A stretch of 8,167 nucleotides of DNA from Quisquiliibacterium sp. (GCA_030830765.1 JAURMJ010000073.1:1-8167), one strand, 5' to 3'. Positions 1 through 5,723 are shown, numbered from the stretch's first letter. Made by a program: numbers and translations. The notes: generated from the sequence alone by a model not told the origin.

Positions 1-95
1 AGCAGTTGGCCAGCATCAATCGGGTACCGACCGACACACATCGCAGCAAGCACTGCCACGCCAAGGCAGCACGCCAACAACAGCGGTAACTGCAT
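1..95 (-). CDS. N-terminal fragment of a putative FecCD-family ABC transporter permease (cut by window edge)
   Basis: Read leftward from an ATG at 95-93, 31 codons remain before the window edge. They give a short hydrophobic helix rich in Leu, Ala, Cys and Val followed by GRYPIDAGQL. A first membrane helix ending in a G-x-Y-P-I-x-x-x-x-L turn is typical of the N-terminus of FecCD/BtuC-type permeases, the inner-membrane channel of class II ABC importers for siderophores, cobalamin, haem and, in the Haemophilus MolBC case, molybdate. The substrate cannot be told from this fragment. The start is uncertain: the frame stays open upstream to a stop near 184, and a TTG about 20 codons upstream of the ATG could give a longer cytoplasmic N-terminus. 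No strong Shine-Dalgarno precedes the ATG. The gene is divergent from the regulator that follows, so the two may share a control region. Identification rests on one short motif. Confidence 0.5.
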   Translation of the reverse strand, partial: MQLPLLLACCLGVAVLAAMCVGRYPIDAGQL

Positions 96-338
96 TGCTC
101 GGCCAGAAAAGACCGCCTGACGCGTCGGGGCAGCGGGTTTCAAAGTCTCAATCCGGTTGCAGGTGAGGCAGCTGAGGGCTTTTTACGACGGATTCAGCCC
201 AAACGTTTACACAAGGGCCGTAGCGTAACCGCAGATGGCCGGCTGCAATTGGGGATGCATTTGCACATGGCGTTAACATGATCAGTCCGAGGGGGCGTTT
301 TTCGTCCTCTTCGCATTCCCCCATTTTGCCTGCCCCCT
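96..338. promoter_or_regulatory. Divergent intergenic region between the FecCD-like permease and the PBP-type regulator
   Basis: This stretch of about 240 bp shows no credible gene. It is less GC-rich than its surroundings, especially around 200-285, and holds several short perfect palindromes: AAACGTTT (201-208), CAATTG (246-251), ATGCAT (255-260), GTTAAC (272-277) and TGATCA (279-284). TGCAA (244-248) and TTGCA (261-265) form a further inverted pair. These are plausible operator material for the flanking regulator, but no site matches a recognised ModE box and no convincing -35/-10 pair was found on either strand. I looked for a cobalamin-riboswitch B12 box on the permease side and found none. 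The regulatory role is inferred from position. Confidence 0.4.
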
Positions 339-1436
339 GTGAACCCTCTGTCAGACATTGTCTCGATCACGCTCAGCTACGAATTCGCAGCTGCCGGCGA
401 CGGGCACCTGCGCAATCCATTCTTCGAGGCGCTCTCGGCTGTGCGGCTGCAAGGCTCCATTGGCGCGGCTGCGAAGCGCCTCGGTGTCTCCTATCGCCAT
501 CTTTGGGGTTTTCTGAAGGAGCAGGAACAGCGGCTGGGCCGCGAGCTCGTGATCTGGGAAAAAGGCAAGCCGGCGCGGCTGAGCGAATTTGCTGACAAGC
601 TGCTGTGGGCAGAGACCCGGATTCGCGCGCGGCTCGCCCCGCAGATCGATAATCTGGCCACCGAAATCGGTCGCGAACTGACAATCGCCTTCAACGACCA
701 GATTCCAATTGCCACCTGCTGCGCCAGTCATGATCTGGCGTTGCCTTCTCTGAAACAGATCTGCGAGGGGGATCAGGAGCTGCTGCTGGACCTGCACTTC
801 GAGGGCAGTCTGAGCGCGCTGGCAGCCTTGCGCGCCGGCCGCTATGACTTCGCAGGAATTCACCTGCCGCTATCGCGACCGGATCTGGCCCGACGCGGCT
901 CGGCACTGCAGCGTGGCTTCGGTCCTTTGCTCAGACTGGGTCGGGAAAAAATGATTCGCGTCTGCCGCCGCACGCAAGGCCTGTTCGTACAACGCGCCAA
1001 CCCGCTGGGCATCAAAGGCTTGGGCGACCTTCATCGCGTTCGGTTTGTGAACCGCCCTCAAGGTACTGGCACACGCGCACTGTTCGACGAACTGCTTGCG
1101 GCCGAAGGACTTGCCTCGACCGCAATCCCCAGTCAAGCGCACGAGGAAGCGACCCATCTGTCCGTGGCAGCTGCTGTCGCTTCGGGGGCCGCCGACGCAG
1201 GCTTCGGTATTCAGGCTGCGGGCGTCGCCCACGGAATTGACTTCATTCCGCTGGTTGTTGAAGACTATTTTTTGGTGTGCGAGAAGGAAACGCTGCAGAC
1301 CCGACAGGCCGAACTGCTGATCGAAACGCTGCGCTCCTCACGCTGGCATCAGGCCCTGAGTGGCCTGGCAGGTTACGATGCGTTGGCAAGCGGGGAGATC
1401 ACCTCGCTACGTCGTACCCTGCCCTGGTACACCTGA
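339..1436 (+). CDS. ModE-like winged-helix regulator fused to a periplasmic-binding-like (PBP) domain
   Basis: A 365-aa one-component cytoplasmic regulator. Residues about 25-90 form a ModE/LysR-like winged helix-turn-helix: RLQGSIGAAAKRLGVSYRHL (36-55) is the HTH, followed by the wing with VIWEKGKPARLSEF. Residues about 110-345 resemble a type II periplasmic binding domain of the PBP_like kind seen in molybdate/tungstate-linked regulators; FVNRPQGTGTRALFDELLAA (236-255) and the ASGAADAGFGI segment (281-291) are its hallmarks. The C-terminus LPWYT matches the usual LPWW-type end of this family, so the protein looks complete. In such proteins the PBP domain is expected to bind a small ligand, plausibly an oxyanion, and alter DNA binding; the ligand here is inferred only. 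The start is GTG with no clear Shine-Dalgarno and no in-frame ATG upstream to the stop at 279-281. It is followed after 13 bp by a second ModE-type gene, probably in the same transcript. Confidence 0.85.
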   Translation: MNPLSDIVSITLSYEFAAAGDGHLRNPFFEALSAVRLQGSIGAAAKRLGVSYRHLWGFLKEQEQRLGRELVIWEKGKPARLSEFADKLLWAETRIRARLAPQIDNLATEIGRELTIAFNDQIPIATCCASHDLALPSLKQICEGDQELLLDLHFEGSLSALAALRAGRYDFAGIHLPLSRPDLARRGSALQRGFGPLLRLGREKMIRVCRRTQGLFVQRANPLGIKGLGDLHRVRFVNRPQGTGTRALFDELLAAEGLASTAIPSQAHEEATHLSVAAAVASGAADAGFGIQAAGVAHGIDFIPLVVEDYFLVCEKETLQTRQAELLIETLRSSRWHQALSGLAGYDALASGEITSLRRTLPWYT

Positions 1437-1449
1437 TCCGCTGAACACC

Positions 1450-1809
1450 ATGAGAGCCAGAGACTCAGACCTCATCAGCTTGCGCATCCGCTTTGCCGAC
1501 CATGTGCGCCTGGGACCGGGAAAGTTCGAGCTGCTCGCCCAGATCGAGCAAAGCGGATCCATCGAACAAGCGGCCGCTGTGATGAATATGTCGTATCGGC
1601 GGGCACTGATGCTGATCGAATCGATCAACGCAGCCTGCAACGAGCCCGCAGTCATCATCGAGGATGCCCGCAGCGGCCCGACCAGATCATCACTGACGCC
1701 TCTGGGCGAGGCACTGCTGCGCGCCTATGAGGCCAGTCTGCAGGAGACCCGCGACGCGGTGGACCGACACTTCGCTCAGTTGCTTCCCCGATTTCGCGAT
1801 CTGCCATGA
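1450..1809 (+). CDS. Stand-alone ModE-like N-terminal DNA-binding domain protein
   Basis: A 119-aa winged-helix protein of the ModE N-terminal domain family. The HTH spans about residues 24-60, with SGSIEQAAAVMNMSYRRALM (35-54) matching the S-I-x-x-A-A-x-x-x-x-M-S-Y-R-R core, and the wing is followed by the conserved LTPLGEALLRAYE (82-94). Full ModE of E. coli is about 262 aa and carries two C-terminal Mop/TOBE modules that bind molybdate; they are absent here, so this protein cannot sense molybdate in the known way. It may be constitutive, sense via a partner, or use metabolic control of its own expression. I chose ATG 1450 because the domain begins right after it; an earlier in-frame ATG at 1360 would overlap the preceding regulator by 77 bp and add a non-family extension. 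No Shine-Dalgarno is visible, so translation may be coupled to the upstream gene. Its last 34 bp overlap the end of modC on the other strand. Confidence 0.85.
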   Translation: MRARDSDLISLRIRFADHVRLGPGKFELLAQIEQSGSIEQAAAVMNMSYRRALMLIESINAACNEPAVIIEDARSGPTRSSLTPLGEALLRAYEASLQETRDAVDRHFAQLLPRFRDLP

Positions 1810-2900
1810 ACCGACATGGCCAGTGCGCGCTCATCAAGCGCCACGGCCTTGACCATCGCGAAGATTTCGTCACCTGCGTCCAGGGCTAGTTCGTCAACCG
1901 AGTGACGGGTCACCAAAGCAACCAGGCGACCTTGACCCGCCAGAGCGATCTCGACACGGCAATGCGGGCTGTCGTCACGCTCGACCGCTGAAATCGTGCC
2001 GCGCAGGACGGTCCTGAAGCTCACGTCGCGAGGCCGCTGCACAGCCAGTCCGACATCCAGCGCTCGCACGATGACCCGATGCGGGCGACCCACTTCACCG
2101 ATCCGGCCGGGCAGACAGATTGGACCGGCAGGGTGTTCCAACATCGTCAGTCCGTATCGCGGATCATGGGAGCGAACAACTGCGTCGATCACCGACACAG
2201 CGGCCATCCTGCCCGCCCCAGCTGCAGCCCAGGCCGGAGCCAGGACCTCCCCCGGCGGTCCGATCGCCTTGCATTGCCCGAGCTCCATCACAACCACCTG
2301 ATCAGCCAGGCGCGCGACTTCATCAATGGCATGCGAGACGTAGACAAACGGGGTACCAAGCTGCTCGTGCAGCCTGAAAATGTAGGGCAGCACTTCCATC
2401 CGGCGCTCGTAATCAAGCGCCGCCAACGGCTCGTCGAACAGGAGCAGTCGGGGTGCAGACAACAATGCTCGGCCGATGGCGACACGCTGGCGTTCCCCGC
2501 CCGACAATCCACCTGGCTGACGCTCAAGCAGATGCCCGATCCCCAGCAGCGCGCAGATCGCTTCGAGCGATGCAACCGGTTTTCGCATTCGAGAAAACCA
2601 GCGTCCGTACAGCAGATTCTGGCGCACGCTCAGGTGCGGCAACAGCAGCGCATCCTGGAACACCAGTCCGATCTGACGGCGATGCGGTGGCAGGTTGATC
2701 CCTGCGCGTGAATCGAACAGAACCTGATCGCCAATCTGGATGCGCCCGCGATCCGGCTGCAGTAATCCGGCCAGCATGGCCAGCGCCGTCGACTTGCCTG
2801 CCCCCGACGGGCCGAACAACGCCAACGCGCCGGTATCGGACTCGAACTGCAACTCGAACCGAAAATCGCCGCGCACAAGCGTTGTATCAAAGTGAATCAC
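1776..2900 (-). CDS. modC: Molybdate ABC transporter ATP-binding protein ModC
   Basis: A 374-aa ABC ATPase that powers molybdate import through ModB. All nucleotide-binding motifs are intact: Walker A GPSGAGKST (30-38), Q-loop Q82, signature LSGGERQ (132-138), Walker B LLLFDEP (152-158), D-loop ALD (161-163) and switch histidine H190. About residues 295-362 form a TOBE/Mop-type domain (LRGTISAVERDD, then TRHSVDELALDAGDEIFAMV), typical of ModC and able in some homologues to bind molybdate and adjust transport. Length is at the usual upper end for ModC. The start is GTG at 2900, supported by a good Shine-Dalgarno; it overlaps the modB stop by 4 bp (GTGA). The 3' end overlaps the convergent ModE-like gene by 34 bp. 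Confidence 0.95.
   Translation of the reverse strand: MIHFDTTLVRGDFRFELQFESDTGALALFGPSGAGKSTALAMLAGLLQPDRGRIQIGDQVLFDSRAGINLPPHRRQIGLVFQDALLLPHLSVRQNLLYGRWFSRMRKPVASLEAICALLGIGHLLERQPGGLSGGERQRVAIGRALLSAPRLLLFDEPLAALDYERRMEVLPYIFRLHEQLGTPFVYVSHAIDEVARLADQVVVMELGQCKAIGPPGEVLAPAWAAAGAGRMAAVSVIDAVVRSHDPRYGLTMLEHPAGPICLPGRIGEVGRPHRVIVRALDVGLAVQRPRDVSFRTVLRGTISAVERDDSPHCRVEIALAGQGRLVALVTRHSVDELALDAGDEIFAMVKAVALDERALAMSVHGRSRNRGSN
1803..1820. repeat. Perfect inverted repeat (6-bp arms, 6-nt loop) at the convergent gene junction
   Basis: GCCATG (1803-1808) and CATGGC (1815-1820) flank a 6-nt loop; allowing a one-base bulge, the flanking CTG and CAG extend the stem to eight pairs. The hairpin spans the TGA stop (1807-1809) of the small ModE-like gene and lies inside the modC coding sequence on the other strand. 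No T-run follows on either strand, so it does not look like a classical intrinsic terminator. It could still slow or stabilise 3' ends where two transcripts collide. It may equally be a chance product of coding sequence. Confidence 0.35.
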
Positions 2901-3595
2901 CGCAGGCCTCCGTGCTGGCGGCTGGCCCGCCTTGCCAGTACCTCGGACACTGCCAACGCAAGCAGCGAAATCAGGATCGCGATGAGCGTCAGTCGCAACG
3001 CCGCAGCGTCGCCCGACGGGGTCTGCGTGAACGTGTAGATCGCCGAGGGAATCGTCTGCGTCTCGCCCGGGATGTTGGAGACGAACGTGATCGTGGCACC
3101 GAATTCACCAAGCGCCTTGGCAAAGCTGAGCACTGCGCCTGCGATCACGCCAGGCAGTGCAAGTGGCAGGGTCACAGTCAGAAACACCCAGAACGGCGAG
3201 GCACCCAGCGTCGAGGCGGCCTGCTCGAGCCGCGGGTCGACCGCCTCAATGGCCAGTCGGATCGCCCTGACCATCAGCGGAAAACCCATGATCGCGCAGG
3301 CCAGTGCTGCGCCCGTCCAGCGAAACGCGAACACAATGCCGAACTGCTCTTCCAGGAAGGCGCCGATCGGTCCGCGCCGCCCGAATCCAAGCAGCAAAAG
3401 GTAGCCAGTGACTACCGGCGGCATGACCAGCGGCAGGTGCACAAGACTGTTGAGCACGAGCATGCCAGGGAAGCGAACCCGGGCCAGCAGCCAGGCCACC
3501 GCGATGCCGAAAGGCAGCGAGGCAAGCGTTGCCCAGCAGGCGACCTTGAGACTGAGCCAGATCGCGGCCAGCTCGTCAGGTCCGAGTGCGTTCAT
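2897..3595 (-). CDS. modB: Molybdate ABC transporter permease ModB
   Basis: A 232-aa inner-membrane permease of the BPD_transp_1 (MetI-like) fold, forming the homodimeric channel for molybdate between ModA and ModC. Five hydrophobic segments are visible at about residues 12-38, 47-70, 86-110, 143-165 and 200-220. The cytoplasmic EAA loop, which docks on the ATPase, is EQAASTLGASPFWVFLTVTL (124-143), followed by P and G in the expected places. HLPLVMPPVVTGYLLLLGFG (53-72) and ALGEFGATITFVSNIPGETQ (161-180) are highly typical of ModB. Length matches the family. The ATG overlaps the modA stop by 4 bp (ATGA) and the stop overlaps the modC GTG, so modABC is translationally coupled. Its own Shine-Dalgarno is weak. 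Confidence 0.95.
   Translation of the reverse strand: MNALGPDELAAIWLSLKVACWATLASLPFGIAVAWLLARVRFPGMLVLNSLVHLPLVMPPVVTGYLLLLGFGRRGPIGAFLEEQFGIVFAFRWTGAALACAIMGFPLMVRAIRLAIEAVDPRLEQAASTLGASPFWVFLTVTLPLALPGVIAGAVLSFAKALGEFGATITFVSNIPGETQTIPSAIYTFTQTPSGDAAALRLTLIAILISLLALAVSEVLARRASRQHGGLR
2907..2911 (-). promoter_or_regulatory. Shine-Dalgarno GGAGG for modC
   Basis: On the minus strand GGAGG lies 6 nt before the GTG at 2900. It is one of the strongest ribosome-binding sites in the window and decides the GTG start. It sits inside the last codons of modB, so modC can be initiated independently as well as by coupling. Confidence 0.7.
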
Positions 3596-4485
3596 GGCGC
3601 ACCCGACCTGATCACAGGCGCCTTGAACCCGTATCGGCGAAAGACCTCAGCTGCCTCATCACTCTGAAGAAACCGCTTGAATTGATCAGTTTGCGGATGA
3701 GGGCCACTGGTTACGACGGCCAACGGGTAGACGATGGCTGGATGCAGTTTTTCGTCAAACCGGGCCATCACGCGTACCCGGGGTTCGGCCCGCGCGTCAC
3801 TCTCATAGACAATCCCCAATGGCGCCTCACCACGCGCGACAAACGCAAGCGCGACCCGCACATTCTCACTCATTGCGAAGCGATCTTGCAGCCCCTCCCA
3901 GGCGCCGATCGCCTGCAGAGCTGCCTTGGCATAGCGGCCAGCTGGCACCGACCGGACATCTGCCAGCGCCAGGCGGCCTGTCCCCAGCAGCGCCTTCAGG
4001 TCCACTCCCTGTTTGAGTTCAACGATATCGAACTTCGCATCACGAGGCGCGATCAGCACCAACCGGTTTCCAAGCAACGGCTCGACTGAGGACTGCACCA
4101 GCAGCCGGCGCTGCAGCAGGTAGTCGGTCCATTCCTGATCGGCACTGATGAAAAGCTGCGCAGGCGCGCCCTGCTCGATCTGGCGGGCCAGCGATGCCGT
4201 GCCGGCAAACACCAGTCGCGGCCCCAGACCCGTCTGCTGTTGCCAGCGCAAAGCCAGTTCCTGCAACGCATCGCGCGTACTGGCAGCCGCAAACACAGTC
4301 AGGGGAGCCGGTGCTGCGGCGTGCGACGCGAGAGGGACGGTCAGGGCGCTCGTCGCCATGATCCAGCAGACGACCCAACGCAGAATCGGCGCACGCAGCC
4401 CGCGCGCAAGCCGATAACCCGGCAACCCCAACGCAGCGGACTGAGCGTCTGCCCGGCTGCCCAGGAGTTGCAGTTGCCGCTTCAA
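3592..4485 (-). CDS. modA: Periplasmic molybdate-binding protein ModA
   Basis: Solute-binding protein that captures molybdate (and usually tungstate) and delivers it to ModBC. Family motifs are LTVFAAAST (62-70), LARQIEQGAPAQLFISADQE (99-118), VPAGRYAKAAL (180-190), ENVRVAL, APLGIVYESDA (221-231) and the C-terminal AAEVFRRYGF. By comparison with E. coli ModA the oxyanion ligands would be S69, T96 (Ser39 in E. coli), A182, V209 and Y227. A signal peptide is present: hydrophobic stretch at about 34-56 ending SHAAA, with cleavage likely near residues 56-58. The frame from 4485 starts with TTG and gives a long, arginine-containing n-region of about 33 residues. Alternative in-frame TTG codons at 4431 and 4425 would give a more normal signal peptide; the only nearby ATG (4359) would leave one without positive charge. 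A GAGG-like site overlapping the mrp stop favours 4485. Only 6 bp separate it from mrp. Confidence 0.93.
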   Translation of the reverse strand: MKRQLQLLGSRADAQSAALGLPGYRLARGLRAPILRWVVCWIMATSALTVPLASHAAAPAPLTVFAAASTRDALQELALRWQQQTGLGPRLVFAGTASLARQIEQGAPAQLFISADQEWTDYLLQRRLLVQSSVEPLLGNRLVLIAPRDAKFDIVELKQGVDLKALLGTGRLALADVRSVPAGRYAKAALQAIGAWEGLQDRFAMSENVRVALAFVARGEAPLGIVYESDARAEPRVRVMARFDEKLHPAIVYPLAVVTSGPHPQTDQFKRFLQSDEAAEVFRRYGFKAPVIRSGAP

Positions 4486-4486
4486 G

Positions 4487-4493
4487 CCACCTC
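4487..4493 (-). promoter_or_regulatory. Candidate Shine-Dalgarno for modA overlapping the mrp stop codon
   Basis: On the minus strand GAGGTGG begins within the mrp TGA (4494-4492) and runs to just before the TTG at 4485. The GAGG core is 4 nt from the TTG, slightly short but usable. It supports coupled translation of mrp and modA if the TTG is the true start. Modest evidence, because the actual modA start is unsettled. Confidence 0.4.
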
Positions 4494-5580
4494 AGGTGTT
4501 CTGTACGACGATCGACGGAAACTTAGAGCTCATGTCGCGAGCCTGCTCGGCGATCTTGATGGCGACCTTGCGCGCAATGGCCCGGTAGGTATCCGCGATG
4601 GCTCCATCCGGATCGGCCACGACGGTCGGGCAGCCGGAATCTGCCTGCTCGCGAATCTTGATGTCCAGCGGCAGACCGCCGAGATAGTCGACGTCGTACT
4701 GCTTGGCCATCCGCTCACCACCGCCCTCACCAAAGATGTGCTCGATCTGGCCGCACTTGGAGCACACGTGCATCGCCATATTCTCGACAATCCCAAGAAT
4801 CGGAATGCCGACCTTCTCGAACATCTTCAGACCCTTGCGCGCATCAAGCAGCGCAATGTCCTGCGGCGTGGTGACGATCACGGCACCGGTCACCGGAATT
4901 TTCTGGGCCAGCGTCAAGTGGATGTCACCGGTTCCCGGCGGCATGTCGATGATCAGGTAATCGAGATCATCCCAGTTGGTCTCGCGCAGCAGTTGCTCAA
5001 GGGCCTGGGTGACCATCGGACCGCGCCAGACCATCGGCGTGTCGACATCGATCATGAAGCCGATCGACATCGCCTGCAGTCCGTGGCCCTGCATCGGCTC
5101 CAGCCGCTTGCCATCCTGCGTTTCGGGGCGACCGGCAATCCCAAGCATCGTCGGCTGCGACGGGCCATAGATATCGGCGTCGAGCATGCCAACCTTGGCG
5201 CCCTCGGAGGCCAGCGCCAGCGCAAGGTTCACTGCCGTCGTGCTCTTGCCGACCCCGCCCTTGCCGGAGGCAACGGCAATGATGTTCTTGACTCCGGGCA
5301 GCAGCTTGACGCCACGCTGCACCGAATGGGAGATGATCTTCTGGTAGACATTGGCACTCACGTTGCCAACACCTGGCAACTCACGCAGCACGGAAATCAC
5401 CTTGCGGCGGATATCTTCGATCTGACTGCGGGCCGGATAGCCTAGCTCGACGTCAACGCTCACGTCGCTCTGATCGACGCGGACATTGCGGGCCGACTTG
5501 CTGCTGACAAGGTCTTTGCCGGTGTTCGGATCGATGATTGCGCGCAGCGCTTCGTTAACTTGGTCGACGGTCATGCTCAT
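4492..5580 (-). CDS. apbC: Mrp/ApbC (Ind1/NBP35-type) Fe-S cluster carrier P-loop ATPase
   Basis: A 362-aa cytoplasmic ATPase of the Mrp/ApbC family, which binds and transfers Fe-S clusters to apo-proteins. Residues about 5-85 form the MIP18/DUF59 domain. The deviant Walker A is GKGGVGKST (106-114), switch I lies in DADIYGPSQP (134-143) and switch II in DMPPGTGD (212-219). The CxxC motif C273-x-x-C276, in the segment VENMAMHVCSKCG, is the cluster-bridging site at the dimer interface. All key residues are present and length is normal. I chose ATG 5580 because the DUF59 domain begins directly after it and a GGA-type site lies about 10 nt upstream; the frame extends upstream to 5652 but that part is intergenic-like. 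A second ATG two codons on (5574) is also possible. It is divergent from metG, a common pairing in proteobacteria, but is followed after 6 bp by modA, which is not the neighbour I would expect. Confidence 0.93.
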   Translation of the reverse strand: MSMTVDQVNEALRAIIDPNTGKDLVSSKSARNVRVDQSDVSVDVELGYPARSQIEDIRRKVISVLRELPGVGNVSANVYQKIISHSVQRGVKLLPGVKNIIAVASGKGGVGKSTTAVNLALALASEGAKVGMLDADIYGPSQPTMLGIAGRPETQDGKRLEPMQGHGLQAMSIGFMIDVDTPMVWRGPMVTQALEQLLRETNWDDLDYLIIDMPPGTGDIHLTLAQKIPVTGAVIVTTPQDIALLDARKGLKMFEKVGIPILGIVENMAMHVCSKCGQIEHIFGEGGGERMAKQYDVDYLGGLPLDIKIREQADSGCPTVVADPDGAIADTYRAIARKVAIKIAEQARDMSSKFPSIVVQNT

Positions 5581-5628
5581 GGGCTTGTATTCCGGGGAAA
5601 ATCGTGTCGCGGCAAGTCTAAACGAAAC

Positions 5629-5644
5629 CGGCCCGATCGGGCCG
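5629..5644. repeat. Perfect 16-bp GC-rich palindrome between mrp and metG
   Basis: CGGCCCGATCGGGCCG is its own reverse complement. As RNA it could form a 6-bp GC stem with a GATC loop. In the leftward (mrp) direction it is followed by GGTTTCGTTTAG, which is T-rich and recalls a weak intrinsic terminator or attenuator; in the rightward direction no T-run follows. As DNA it could be a dimer-binding operator centred about 56 bp upstream of the mrp ATG and about 40 bp upstream of the candidate metG -10. The palindrome is certain; the function is inferred. Confidence 0.6.
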
Positions 5645-5674
5645 CCAGACACCCCGATAACCCTGTCAGCCGAG

Positions 5675-5680
5675 TAGAAT
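5675..5680 (+). promoter_or_regulatory. Candidate -10 element of the metG promoter
   Basis: TAGAAT matches the sigma-70 -10 consensus at five of six positions and would put the transcription start near 5687, giving a leader of about 37 nt. No good -35 element is found 16-18 bp upstream (the sequence there is C-rich), and there is no extended -10 TG. Low-to-moderate confidence. Confidence 0.35.
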
Positions 5681-5723
5681 CCAAGGTTTTTCTTTCGGCC
5701 CCCGACCGGAGATCCAGGACCCC

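Larger units (their letters stand above)
5581..5723. promoter_or_regulatory. Divergent mrp/metG intergenic control region
   Basis: These 143 bp must contain the promoters of metG (rightward) and mrp (leftward), and probably that of modABC. A pyrimidine-rich tract (GGTTTTTCTTTC, about 5685-5696) lies in the metG leader. A 16-bp perfect palindrome sits in the mrp half. On the leftward strand TAGACT lies just past the palindrome and is a possible mrp -10 element, without a clear -35. The metG start at 5724 has AGGA (5716-5719) 4 nt upstream and GGAG (5708-5711) 12 nt upstream. No recognisable ModE box was seen. Confidence 0.6.

Noticed and set aside
164..177. A 14-bp sequence (TGAGGCAGCTGAGG) whose complement recurs at 3645-3658
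   Set aside because: One 14-bp match in 8 kb is not far from chance (about 0.25 expected counting both strands), and the second copy is inside modA coding sequence.
96..338. Possible riboswitch (cobalamin or molybdenum cofactor) ahead of the FecCD-like gene
   Set aside because: No B12-box-like core or other conserved aptamer pattern was recognised by eye on the minus strand; only weak hairpins such as GGGCT/AGCCC (177-200) are seen. A covariance-model search would settle it.
278..595. Rightward frame starting with ATG 278 ahead of the PBP-type regulator
   Set aside because: It is out of frame with the regulator, overlaps its conserved HTH, and its product is Arg/Ala/Ser-rich with no family resemblance.
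1360..1449. Earlier ATG for the small ModE-like gene
   Set aside because: It would overlap the upstream regulator by 77 bp and add a Pro/Arg-rich tail not seen in ModE domains; ATG 1450 fits the domain boundary.
2708..3667. Long rightward open frame antisense to modB and parts of modC and modA
   Set aside because: It lies opposite clear modABC coding sequence, is Arg/Gln/Pro-rich with no domain pattern, and is the usual by-product of GC-rich codon use.
4240..5445. 401-codon rightward open frame antisense to mrp and modA
   Set aside because: The opposite strand encodes an intact Mrp with all catalytic motifs. The antisense product is His/Arg-rich, low-plausibility sequence.
5581..5652. N-terminal extension of mrp up to an ATG at 5652
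   Set aside because: The extra 24 residues precede the DUF59 domain, cover the palindrome and likely promoter, and do not resemble Mrp N-termini.
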